The notes under the pieces: model-generated
The model's input: the letters and a program-made list of their open reading frames with translations, nothing else
What the model was told of the DNA's origin: nothing
The model's database searches: none
Position numbers and translations under genes: made by a program
Source: Breviolum minutum Mf 1.05b.01
Taxonomy: Eukaryota; Sar; Dinophyceae; Suessiales; Symbiodiniaceae
DNA: 64,000 nucleotides
Direction: 5' to 3'
Assembly (NCBI GenBank): GCA_000507305.1
Contig: DF241627.1
Span: 7,048-71,047, forward strand
Shown: positions 44,166 through 54,889 of the stretch, in pieces
Numbering within the stretch: position 1 is the stretch's first letter
How the letters are laid out: every line of letters starts with the position of its first letter

Positions 44166-47100
44166 AGGGTCTCCAGCTGGGGACAAGGACAATAGTGGCA
44201 AGGGAACGTCGACATCAGAGGTAAAGTCTGAGGAGGCTCCCAAGATTGCGGCGGTGAACCAGTCGGAGACCAAGGGCGCGAATGAGAGCAGTTCGGCAAC
44301 CGTGACCGGAGCTCCTAACACAACTGGGGCTACGGGGGAGACGGAGCTACTTTCAGAGGTGACTTCGCTCTTGAGGAGCCTGAGGAGTTCAGGACAGGGA
44401 TTGGAGCAGAGAGGACCGGCGGTGAAAGTGGCGTACGTCAAGAAGCTGGACCCTACGGAGAACACCAGCTATCTATTGGATGGAGGAGCAACTCATCCTT
44501 TGAGGCAGTGCAAAAACAGGGCAGAGTGGAACGCAGCTACGCCTACGGTGGTCAATCTGGCCCTTGGAGAAGCTCATTTACGGCAAAAAGAAAATGGCAC
44601 CCTGCTCACGGAGGAACAGGTACAACCGATCATTCCGGTTCAGGACTTGACTATGATCGGGGTGAAGGTAACTTGGGTGGATGGAGTATGCCGCATGACA
44701 CTGCAGGGATCCAAGTTGGGCGTCTACATGGACCAGGGCTGTCCCTGCGTTGGAGCGGTAGAAGGAAAACGGCTGATGGAGCAGGTAGAAGAGATGCACA
44801 CAAGAAGAGCAGCGTTGAGGAGCGTGAAACATCGGCCGAGAGATGAAGACGCATCGGAGGATGAGAGGAGCTTGCGGTTCTTCTTTAACCTCTTCCCGGA
44901 CGTCCCGCAGCACATCGCGGAGAAGGTGATTGGGTATGCCGACTACGACACATCGAGACTTCCATGGAATCGTAAGGTACGGAGAAGGATCGAAGAAGCC
45001 TCGTGTTTGATCCTACACCTCTACAGCGGGAAGAACAAAGCGAAATGGAAGGAGCTGGAGTATGACGAGCATGCAGAGCACGGGGATACTCCAAGCATAG
45101 TAGTACTTTGTGTAGATGTGGAACATGGAGGAGATCTCCACAACCCGCACCTCATGGGCTACCTCGAGAATCTAGCAAGACACGGTCGGCTGGCTATGCT
45201 GATCGGGGGCCCCCCTTGTCGCACAGTCAGTGCGGCACGGCTGAGGGACGACGGCGGCCCCAGGGCAGTCAGAGGAAGAGGAAAAGGAACACGTTGGGGG
45301 CTGAGACGCAACACGGCCTACGAACAAAACCTCTGCAACGGCGACAGTGCCCTGTGGCTCAAAATGTGTTGGTTGGCCGTGTTGGGGAAGAACGGGAACC
45401 CAGAGATGGAGACCTTGATCGAGCAACCGCAGGATCCGGAGGAGTGGCAAGCCCCTTTCAGACCGCGGCCGGAGTTTGGGTTCGCTTCCTACCTGACGTG
45501 GCCAGAAACGTGGATGACCAAGGAGATTGCGTCACTGTCCGAGGTCCGGTTTGACCAGGGCACGGTGGGGCATGATTACTGCAAGCCGACGACCCTGCTC
45601 ACGGATGTGAAGGAGATGAAGCAGCTGGACGGTCAGCGTGTGGCGCAGGGCATGACGCAGGGGTGGCCAGGCTATCTCAAGGATAGGATGAATGAGGCGA
45701 AGATGGCGGCCGAATGGGCTCCAGGACTTTGTGACCTCATCAAGACGGCGATCCGAAGAAAATGGGGCCAATCCAGATGGAGGACAACCCCGGGTAGCCA
45801 ACGCAGAGGAGCACTTCCACAGATGGCACGTGGACCGGCCAGAGCAGCAGCATTGGGAAAGGGTCTCAAGCAGGATGAGAAGGCGGAGGTTGCGATGTGG
45901 GCTGCACATTACCATGCGGGCCACGTACCCTTCCGACGCGATTGCGAAGTATGCCTTGAAGCTGCTGGAAGAGACAGGCCCAGGAAGGCGATACCACACC
46001 CTTCGGCATTCACGTGGTCACTGGACTTGATGGGTCCCTTTGTGGAGAGCCATGATCAAGAGCTACCCTACGCCAGGTACGGTTTGGTGACGGTGGTGAC
46101 GATCCCTACAAAGGCAGAACTACCTGTGGTACGGGGTTTGCAGGAGCTCGGAGCTCGTGTACCACCCTTCACGGAAGCGTCCATTGCCACAATGTCCGGA
46201 AGAAGAGGCAATCCAGGACGATGAGGTTGGTGATTGGGAAGCTCAGGTGGATCCGTGGGTTGAGGAACTTACAGAGGCTGAGACTACGAAGGTGGAAGTG
46301 TTGGCCAAAGAGTGGAAGGAGTTCCTGAAGGATGCAAAGGACGTCGGCGACATGAAGACGTTGACGTTCGTACATCCAGTGAAGAGTCGGGCGGCGAAGG
46401 ACATCCTCTATGGCATCACTCGAGTCTACGCACGCATTCAGGCTCTTCAGATTCCAGTTCTGCGAGCACATATGGACCGTGAGAAGTCATTCGTCTCCAA
46501 GGAGGTGACTGGATGGATGGCTCAAAAAGGCCTGTACTGTACGTACACGGCCGGGGACGAGCCGTGCGGAAATGCCCGCGCTGAACGGGAAATCGGAGTA
46601 CTTCGAGGCCGGTGTAGAGCTTTGATGAAGTCCACGAGGCTGGACCCTGGACTTTGGGCATTAGCCTTTAGACAGGCTGGGGAGGAAAGGCTTCGTGACC
46701 AGCTATGGCAGGTTGGGGTGGCTACACCAACGTTATTGCCGTTTGGCTCCCGGGCCATGGTGAAAAAGAAAACATGGTTTCAGAGGGCGGATCCGTGGAA
46801 GTGGCCAATGACTGCTGTGACCCTACTTGGTCCAGCAGGCGACATGAGCCTCACGAGTGGCGGGTACTACTGCCGTGACCATGAGGGTCGTTTCTTTCGG
46901 TCTACGGTGGTGGTGATTCCGAAGCAGCATGCGACTACAGCCCAGGCGTTGGAGGCAGAGCTATCGAGACTTCATGAAGCAGAGGCACCCCAGGGCCAAA
47001 TAGCTGATCCGGGGGGAGAGGAACTTCAAAGCGGGGGAGATGGCGAAGAACCTCTCTTCTCTGATGCGATGGAGTCGCCACCTGCTCCGGTTGGAGTGTC

Positions 47101-50100
47101 GGAAGCAACACCGTGGGGAGCTGAGGACATCTTTGAGGCGTACCAGATGCGACAGCAATCCACAAGAGAGGGCAATGGGATCTCGCAATCAGCGCATGAG
47201 GGCAAGCGGATCTCGCAATCGAGAGCAAGCGGATCTCGCAATCAGCGCATGAGAGCAAGCGGATCTCGCAATCAGCGCCTGAGAGCAAGCAGGTTTCGCA
47301 ATCAGTGCATGCGGAGGATGGGAGCTCGCAGTCACTGCCGGAGCATATGGGACCCAATCCGGAAGAGGTGGTCCTGACAGAGAGGGAGGACCAGGATGTG
47401 TTGGTGGTATTGGATCCTCCGACACGTCGCATTTATGGCAAGGCAACCCCAGGGCAACTTCTACCTACGGCAGAGAGTCACTCTGGACCTTTCCTCCGCC
47501 ACGTGAGGAAAGGGGGGGAGTGGACATGGGCATCTGGGGAAAGCGAGGCTGAAATTGCGGAAGCAATGGCAGAGGTGATTGAAGAACAAGAAGAACTTTG
47601 TGACAAACTAGCACTATGGCAACACCAGCGGATGAAGGTCATGGTGCAAGAGGAAATGGCGGAGATCTTGGAGGGCAAGGTCACGGACGGATGGATACCA
47701 GAGTTGGTGGAAGAGACCAAGGCTATGGAGCAGGTGATGACGCTCAGGGCAAGAGTGAGAGCACTGGCTGTGCCTGAGGTGCTGCAGGCAAGGACGGTAC
47801 CGCTGGAAGAAGTGAAAAAGGAGCTGGATCTATGGAAACCGGCGTTCGTCAAGGAGTACGAGACGTTGACATCGGGTCCGGTGGAGGTCTTGACGGAGGA
47901 GCAGTATCAGAACTTGAAGGACAGTGGAGTTCCGATTGAGATCCTCCCGATGAAGGCGGTTACAGTTCGGAAGCCGGACAAGTACAAGGCGCGATTTGTG
48001 GTGTGTGGCAATATGGCTACCGAACCTTGTGTGGAGGACACGAGCGTTGGTGGCATTTGCACAGTGGCGTTACGATGCATGGTGCACAAGGCGGCGCTGT
48101 CAAAATGGAGTTTGGGGAGCATCGACGTGGCGGGTGCATTCCTGCAAGCCCCAAGACGAGGTGAGAAGACGACACTGGTGGAGCCTCCGGCAATTCTTCG
48201 CCAGATGGGGCTGTGCGCCTATGGTGAAAAGTGGCGTGTAAGATGCGCGCTGTACGGCTTCACGGAGAGTCCATCGGATTGGGGGCATTTCAGAGACGAT
48301 ACCCTCAGGAATCTCAAGTGGGTCGAGGACGGTGAGCACTACAAGGTGGAACCTACTGGAGAGCCCCACTTGTGGAGGATTGTGAGGAAGAGCCGGGACG
48401 AGCAGCTTTCATGCGGCTACGTGGCTATCTACGTAGATGACGTGTTGGCAGCAGCGGATGAGAAGGTCCCCAAGTCATTCTTCAAGGCAGTGAAGTCCGT
48501 GTGGAGATGCTCCGAAGAGGAGATGGTCTCACAGGATGACTGGATGCGGTTTTGCGGATATGAATTGAAGAGTGATGGGGAGAATGGATTCCTGCTGAGC
48601 CAAGTGCACTATGTTCGGGATCTCTTGAACAGAAGGCAGGTGACAGGGAAAGAGCTGGTTCCGTTGCCAAAGATCTGTGAAGGAGAAGATGAGGAGATGT
48701 GTGGACAGGCTCTCAAGGAAGCCCAAGGTGTGGTGGGGGAACTACAATGGATCTCCAGCCGCACGAGGCCAGATCTGGCCTATGGCACTGGACTGTTGGC
48801 CCGAATGATGCACCGAAGGCCCCGCTACACTGTGCAGCTGGCGGAACACTTGCTGAGGTACTTGAGGGCAAGTGAGACGAGGAGTCTTCGCTACAAGACA
48901 GGAGATGGTGGAGAAGATCTACAACCAATGGTGGTTTCGACGGATGCGTCTTTCGCGCCGGAACACGAGCAGTTCAGGTCGGTGACAGGAATCATCATCC
49001 AACACCAGTGCAATGTGCTGCAGTGGGTGTCGATGCGACAGCCGTTCGTGTCGCAGAGCACGTGTGAGGCTGAACTCATAGCGTTTGCTGAGGGGTTTCA
49101 GGACGGGGAAAGCACCCATGCTGTCCTCCAGTTGCTTGAGGTGCCCGCCAACAAGAAGTTAGTGGGAGATTGCAAAGCGGCGTTATCCCAAATCACCCAA
49201 GAAACGGGTCCATGGCGGACTCGCCATCTTCGCCTTCGTGCAGCGGGACTGCGTGACGCAGTAAAGCAGGGCGACTGGTCCATTGCCCATCTACCAGGTG
49301 CGCAGCTTGTGGCTGACGGTGGAACGAAGCCGTTACAAGGAGTTGCTTTTCGAGAATTTGTACGACGATTGGGCATGGAGGATGTGGCCGAGCATGTTGG
49401 CGATCGAGGGCAAGTCCAAGAAGACAAGGAGGAGGAAGCGAAGGTCCGTAGCCTTTGGAATCGAGCTGAGCTGTGCAGTGAAGGAGGTACGGCTATGATT
49501 GGCGGCGGGCTGGCGCTTTTGTGCAGTGACAAGCACCGGCGGGTGGCTACCTTGCTTCTCACTTGTGGCCTGGTAGTGAAAGGGTGGGGTGGGATACAAG
49601 ACCGGTATAAAGAAGACAAAGACCGCAACAAGGACTCCGAAAAAGAAATGGGAAAGGAGCCAACGAAGAAACGCGGTAGCGGCACCGCAGCAAGTTTGAT
49701 GGGGGTCACCGGCAAACCCCAAAAAGTAGGAAAACATGACATAGATGAATCAAAAGACGAAAAGAACCGAAAAGATCCGGAAGAAACAATCGGTGGGGAC
49801 CCAAACAGCAGTGGCGGCTCTGCTACCCCAAAGGGTCATGGACGACATAGGGAAGTCCCCCATAATCGACCGTCACAGAACGGCAAGGAGGAACAGGAAG
49901 GAGTTGTAGTGCCCGGCTTACGAGCCATGAGGAGGGACCCCGCGGGCGCTAGCCATGGAAAGGGATCTTCGGCGGCGGCGCGTGGAGCAGCCGCTATGGC
50001 GAGTGGTGCATCTACGGTTGGTGGCAAGGGCTATGCGGCAGGATCTCCAACACCAAGGGCATCTACGGCGGCAGAATCTGCATCCTCGAGTCAAGGACCG

Positions 50101-50922
50101 GGAGGTACCACGGTCAATGTGACGATCAATGTGGGTGGAACAGCCGCAAGCTACTTCGAGGCAGTCTCCGAGTCTGGGCCTATGACTTTTGGAGGTGAAG
50201 AGAATCTCACTACGGGCGCAGAACCGGCAGAGGGGCCGACGATCACGTCACGTGGTGGGATGGAATCCTTTGCTACGGGCGCAGAACCGGCAACAGGGCC
50301 GATGATCACGTCGCGTGGTAGGGTGGATCGCTACGCTACGGGCGCAGAACCGGCAAGGGAGCCGAGGATCACGTTGCGTGGTGAAGTTGGTCGTCAGCAA
50401 GAGGGCAGGCGGTTTTTCGAGAATCTCTACCTGCCTACGGATGGCGATTATCCCCAAACGGTCTACCTGGCAAATGATATGAAGATGAGAGAAGGGTTTC
50501 CGGAATGGCGATTTGCGTCTCCTTTGCCTGTTCCGGAGTATGAACCGTTCTTCAGGGGCAGGCCGTTTGGCCAAGACCGGTGGGATACAAGATTCGCAAC
50601 GGCGGGATGGCTGGTGAGGATTCACGCGAAAGAGCGCAAACGGCTATTTCATCCAGTTCATCGTGGATGTCCCTACGAGGTTGGTGCATTCCATGCCAAC
50701 CGAATCTCGGTGAGGTTTACATCAGAGAACTTCCGGTACATCTCCGATGACAATTGGCACTTTGGTGGGGGTAACAGAATTACCCAAGACAACTTGCCTT
50801 GGAAGGGCTTCACGATCTTCAAGCTGATGGACACTACACCAGCCGCTGACTATCACACACCGGGCAGTGATGAAGCTGAGGAGCCATCGGAAGACGAAGG
50901 TTTTGAGTTTGTAAGGCCTTGA
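43918..50922 (+). CDS. pol: Copia-2 Pol (protease, methyltransferase-like, integrase, RT, RNase H), two frame breaks
   Basis: Pol is in frame 1 to 46156, frame 2 from 46157 to 47220 and frame 1 again to TGA at 50920. Domains: protease with LLDGGATH (44473; DGG in place of DTG or DSG); methyltransferase-like domain (45004-45650: LHLYSGKN, GGPPCRTVS at 45208, IEQPQDP at 45418, KPTTLLT); integrase zinc motif (AHYHAGHVP, CEVC, 45900-45960) and DDE core with D in WSLDLMG (46024), D in RAHMDREK (46474) and E in NARAEREIG (about 46579); RT with IYVDDVL (48427); RNase H with STDASF (48937), CEAELIAFAEG, GDCKAAL and DGGTKPL. A 480-residue C-terminal extension follows. The first frame break coincides with a 7 bp tandem duplication, the second with a 7 bp deletion in a coding repeat, so the ancestral pol was one frame. 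All catalytic residues are present, but this copy should not make full-length Pol. Confidence 0.85.
45004..45650 (+). other. Methyltransferase-like domain in copia-2 pol
   Basis: It lies between protease and integrase, a place where ordinary copia has none. ILHLYSGKNKAKW is the SAM-site-like start, MLIGGPPCRTVSAARL carries a full PPC motif, ETLIEQPQDP takes the place of ENV or ENP, and YCKPTTLLT follows. The PPC and Glu are kept, so catalysis is conceivable; the C-terminal QxRxR-type motif of cytosine methyltransferases is not seen. Confidence 0.6.
46143..46156 (+). repeat. 7 bp tandem duplication (GGAGCTC)2 causing a frameshift
   Basis: GGAGCTCGGAGCTC. With one copy removed, the integrase frame runs on as VVRGLQEL-VYHPSRKRPL with no stop. 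Confidence 0.85.
47178..47320 (+). repeat. 30 bp coding tandem repeat with a 7 bp deletion
   Basis: Units code for R-ISQSAHESK. The second unit lacks AGCGCAT at 47220/47221, which shifts the frame back to that of RT. Confidence 0.85.
49490..50922 (+). other. C-terminal extension of copia-2 pol
   Basis: About 480 residues after RNase H. It has a hydrophobic stretch (MIGGGLALLCSDK...VATLLLTCGLVV), a Lys/Asp/Glu-rich low-complexity part, an Ala/Gly/Ser-rich part, three repeats of TGAEPA-x2-P-x-ITSRG (50205-50390) and a conserved-looking end with GWLVRIHAKERKRLFHPVHR. I recall similar ends in other dinoflagellate copia elements. The function is unknown; a membrane or targeting role is speculation. 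Confidence 0.6.
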
Positions 50923-51016
50923 GCCTTGGTGACAGTTAGATCTCTCTTTTCCGGGGAGACTCTGTCATGAGGCTACGCAGTTTTCCGACCTAATACGGGT
51001 TGGGTTTGCGGATTGC

Positions 51017-51026
51017 AAAGGGGGAG
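51017..51026 (+). promoter_or_regulatory. Polypurine tract of copia-2
   Basis: AAAGGGGGAG lies immediately before the 3' LTR, the expected plus-strand priming site. Confidence 0.85.
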
Positions 51027-51129
51027 TGTGTAGGATGACACGCACAAATCCCTTGAGTACAGCAAAACACACCTCTATACCTGAGGCCTTTTAAGTGGAT
51101 CAAAACAGTTGCGTTCTCCTGCTGAAGCA
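51027..51129 (+). repeat. 3' LTR of copia-2
   Basis: 103 bp, one mismatch to the 5' LTR. Confidence 0.95.
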
Positions 51130-51134
51130 CAAAC
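51130..51134. repeat. Target-site duplication of copia-2, right (CAAAC)
   Basis: Matches 41424-41428. Confidence 0.9.
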
Positions 51135-51607
51135 AATTGCAGGTGGTAGGAATTTCTAGTGATATACCCTCCCTAAAACTAATAGCAAGTTTGCACCTGA
51201 AAAATGGATGGCTTGCTTCAGACGATCCGGCTTCCTTTTGTTGTTTTTGTAGCGTTACCTGCCTGTTTTAAGGGTGAATTTTGAGGTTGTGACCTTTGGA
51301 TTGAGGAATTCTTAGGTGGTTGATCCTTAATTGATTTGATTAACAAGGACGCACAAGTAGGCGACCTTGTTGGGGTTTGGCTTGGGCTATAGTGCTTCTA
51401 ACGGCGACCTTGTTTGGGGGTTTGGTTGGCTTGGCTGGTTTGGATGGTTGGCATTTTCTTGCCTCAAAGGTAGTTGGTTCGGTTGGATTGGGTCCGGGTT
51501 GGGTGTAATGTTTGTTTGACGTGAGCAATGAGAAGACCCTAATTACTTGCGTATGGCGTATGGTATGCTATAGGGGATGATACTACACAGTTTGGAATGG
51601 AAATTAT

Positions 51608-51736
51608 CATGCACCCCGGGAAAACTAACGAATGTCCCCTAATTTTAGGAACTATTTCATCTATTTCAATAGGAAGTACATCTGAACCAACCATCGTTTT
51701 TTTCAGGGGATTCCTGTTAGTTTTCAGGGGGGGTAA
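51608..51736. mobile_element. MITE-like element (CCGGGAAAACTAACG type)
   Basis: CACCCCGGGAAAACTAACGA at the left and CCTGTTAGTTTTCAGGGGGG at the right. Confidence 0.7.
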
Positions 51737-51925
51737 ACCAAAAATACATGGATCCTTGTTAAGAAGGTCGGTTGCCTTGATTCGGGTGCTTGGTGCTTTG
51801 ATGTTCGTTGAACTCCATGGTTTGGTGGGGATGGGATGGGAGTTGGGGAATTCCCTCGTTCGGTTGGTTGGTTGATCAAGCGGAGTTGGTTGGGTTGTGG
51901 GTTGGGTTTGGTTCAAAACTCCATT

Positions 51926-52001
51926 TAGGTGGTTTTGGGGGAAGATGAACCCATTTTGACTAGCACATGGTTCAAACAGATTTCTTTCAACTACCAACTA
52001 G
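51926..52001. mobile_element. MITE family B, shortened copy
   Basis: TAGGTGGTTTTGGGGGAAG and TTTCAACTACCAACTA; the interior is partly deleted. Confidence 0.6.
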
Positions 52002-52775
52002 CCATGGTTGGATTGCCATCTCTCACAATTGTAAAAACCAGAACCAATGGAAGCTGAACGTGTCACGTTTTTTGAAAAGAAGAAAACCTTTATCTCTAAG
52101 ATAACGGGTCCGTTTTTTGGTTGGTTTTTGAAAGGGACCACCTACCATACATTGTCATGTCCTTCAATTGCTGGGGGTGTATCTAGGTTTTTTTCGTCCG
52201 TTCGGATTTCTCCACCCCACTTGAAAGGTCATAGCATGAAAACCAAGTCATTCCTACGTGCAGGAGGCCTTCTAAGTTGTCAGGAAACATCCTACCTTGG
52301 GGGAAGGTTTACATAAACCCCATACTGCACTGTACTTGCGAACCACGACCTACCAAGTACCAAATGGAAGTGATCCTCCAAATTACTCAATCTACTTGGA
52401 GGTGTTTTCAGATTCTTTTATTGGATTTTTTTAACCCTGAACCTTAGGGAAATGATTTTCAGATGGGTGGGCCCAACCACCACCTGCAAGATGGGCCTCG
52501 TGATAAGTAGGGGCCCCACAACTCAACAGGGGTGAAAGAACCCTCTTTTGAGGATCATCCCATTTAGTAAGTGGTGATCGGATCACCCCCATTTTAAAAC
52601 CATATATAAGCTATTTTTTTTTGAAGGGTCCCACACATTTTTTAAGGCACTTATTAACCATGGTTCCATGGTGATTTTCACGCACTTACAAGTCCTGGGA
52701 TGATATACCAAGTTCCCCATGTATTTTTTCGCCATTTCGAGGGGCTACCCACGTCACTCCGGAAGAGTCTCTCAG

Positions 52776-52838
52776 GTGAATCGGTGGCTGTCATCGACCG
52801 TGTGATCGCCTTCAATGAATCCTATTCTGTCGTCCAAG
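52776..52838 (+). CDS. Candidate exon (ESVAVIDRVIAFNESY)
   Basis: 63 bp between CTCTCAG and CCAAG|GTGGGG. It reads ESVAVIDRVIAFNESYSVVQ, with one base carried in and one out, and is GC-richer than the flanks. Function unknown. Confidence 0.4.
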
Positions 52839-52864
52839 GTGGGGGGGGTCTCTTGAGGGTGGGA

Positions 52865-52908
<44 letters not shown>

Positions 52909-52945
52909 AGATGATTTAGATGATTTAGATGATTTAGATGATTTA
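52865..52945. repeat. (GAT)n grading into (GATGATTTA)n
   Basis: About 14 GAT units followed by four to five 9 bp units GATTTAGAT. Confidence 0.95.
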
Positions 52946-53181
52946 TATGTGTCTACGATAAACGATTTATATATAACATGTATGGATTCTGTGTGATCTT
53001 TTCAAAAAACAGAGTGCAGAAAAAAAATGCTGGCTTTTATATATATATATTGCGTTTTTTGGTGAAACATGTTTATAGACTTTTTCACAACTGATTGGTA
53101 TCGGTTACGTATGCTTCCTGCGATTTAAATGAAAAAATACCCGATAGGCAAGGTTGCGGGTTGTTAGCCCACTATTCATTG

Positions 53182-53336
53182 ATTCACCAAGAATTTCAAG
53201 TACCCAAAATGGAGGTACTGAACCTTATTTTCGGCTATTTTGGGGGTGGGTTTTCCGTTACATAAGCCTTACGTACAACTTATATAGGTGAGTACCTCCA
53301 TTTTAGGTACTTGATGGTACTTGAAATGTTTGGTGA
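53182..53336. mobile_element. Hairpin element (TTCACCAAGAATTTCAAG type)
   Basis: Arms of about 38 bp: TTCACCAAGAATTTCAAGTA...TGGAGGTACT pairs with AGTACCTCCATTTTAGGTAC...TTGGTGA. Confidence 0.8.
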
Positions 53337-54164
53337 TTGATCCCTTGGAATAGGACATCGAAAGCAATGCTGCCGTTAACTCGAAATGATAGCTCAAAAT
53401 GAGGTTTTTGTGAACCCATGTGCACCAAAAAGGCAGTGCTAGGCAGTTGAACTCATGGAAAAGTCCCTGCAAAACAGGAATATTCTGGGCAAATTATAGA
53501 GACCTCAGCCGAGGTCACCCCACATGGTGGTTTAGTAAGGGGAATCTCCAAAATTCCCTTCATTCAGATGTAGGAATGAAGGGTAATCGATCGGGGCCCA
53601 GTGAGTTGTGAAATAAACTTCAGCTAACCCCGCACTTGGAAAAGTGGATCAGACACAAAACACTGAGCCGAAGGTTTTTTTTTGCGTGTCTTTTTAAAGT
53701 TTCAAGGAGCAGAAGGAGCCTTGTGGGGGGTGACTTGTTGGTGACTTCTTTTTGGGCTGATTTTTTGGAAAACAAGAGGCTGGTATACATCCAATCACAA
53801 GTTCTACAACCCGTTTCTTCGTTGTTTTAGAACGTGTCGTTCTCATTTCCATCCATTTCCTCAATAGAAGACGTGTTGGTGTTACAGTCCTTCTGGATTA
53901 ACATGGGACATAATTCCCTGGAGATTTGGTTCAGATAACCTTCCTTTCTTTACATGGGTGATGGGATCTGTAGGTGCCAGCCGTTGATCTTCCAGGGTCT
54001 ACGTTTTTTTTGTTCAGATTCACTTGATTCATCCCTCCCTTTTTTTGGCCCCTCCTTTTGGGGTTTCACCTGCTAGGTGAAGAAGTGGCTTTCGTCAAGC
54101 TTTGCTCGGTGGCAATGAAGGTGTGGATGACAAGAAGATGCTGAAAAAACATGAAAAAAGGTGG
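53337..54164. other. No gene seen
   Basis: AT-rich sequence without convincing exon borders. Confidence 0.5.
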
Positions 54165-54296
54165 TTCGAGTGAGCGAATCCCTTCACAATGATGAATGAT
54201 GGTTGGTCTGGCCCCCCCCCAAAAGTGGATGATGCCCGTCAAATTCCAAAGTTTAATTTTCAACAGTCAGCAAGCTGGCACAAAAGCTAACGGAAA

Positions 54297-54405
54297 CTAT
54301 TGATGAAAGAAATCCGGCACCGGTCAACAAAAATAATTTAGTCACAATGGATTTTCAATGGTTTTGTACATCCCAGGTGGTTGGCTGAATTTCTTCCAAC
54401 AATAG
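54297..54405. mobile_element. MITE family C copy
   Basis: ACTATTGATGAAAGAAATCC at the left and TTTCTTCCAACAATAG at the right. Confidence 0.75.
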
Positions 54406-54889
54406 CATTTTCTCATCGCGTCATTCGATCAAATCCCACTCGGTTAAAACTGAGGGTTTTGCAGGGCCACCAACGCGTAAAACACGTTCCATCTATGAAG
54501 GGTCAATTTTTTGGTGGAACATGTGCAGGGGTTTTCATGGGGTTTAGCCACAGAAAAGTGATGAATTGATTGAATTGTACCCGCAATTTTTACCTACGAC
54601 TTATTACTTATTTGTTGAGTTTTATTGAGGGTTTACATTAAACAGCCACTAACGTTTTTCCCGGTGTTTTTGTTTGCCCAAAAAATCAGCCTGAGCATTG
54701 AAGAACAAGCAGCCTAGTATGTTGTTGCACAATCAATGACTTCAAACAAGTGACATCGAGGCATTCAATTCAGCAGCAAAAAAGAAGCGAGAGTACAACT
54801 GTCACAAAATGATCCCAACACGAACAGGTATGAACTTGTGATACCCAACGTGAGATCGAAACCAAAGTGTGGAACGACACCTGGACGCA

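Larger units (their letters stand above)
41429..51129 (+). mobile_element. Complete copia-type LTR retrotransposon (copia-2), 9.7 kb
   Basis: All structural parts are present: two 103 bp LTRs starting TGTGTAGG and ending GAAGCA, a 5 bp target duplication, a primer site directly after the 5' LTR, gag and pol, and a purine tract before the 3' LTR. The domain order protease, integrase, RT, RNase H is Ty1/copia. The LTRs differ at one position (GCGTGCTC against GCGTTCTC), so insertion is recent. GC content (about 57%) is far above the AT-rich surroundings. It lies just downstream of the last exon of the module gene, in the same orientation. Confidence 0.95.
51135..52775. other. AT-rich stretch, no gene seen
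   Basis: Holds a MITE family A copy at about 51165-51290 (CTCCCTAAAACTAATAGC end only), the elements listed separately, a TTGGTTGG-rich tract at 51355-51500 and a family B remnant near 52395-52485. Confidence 0.55.
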
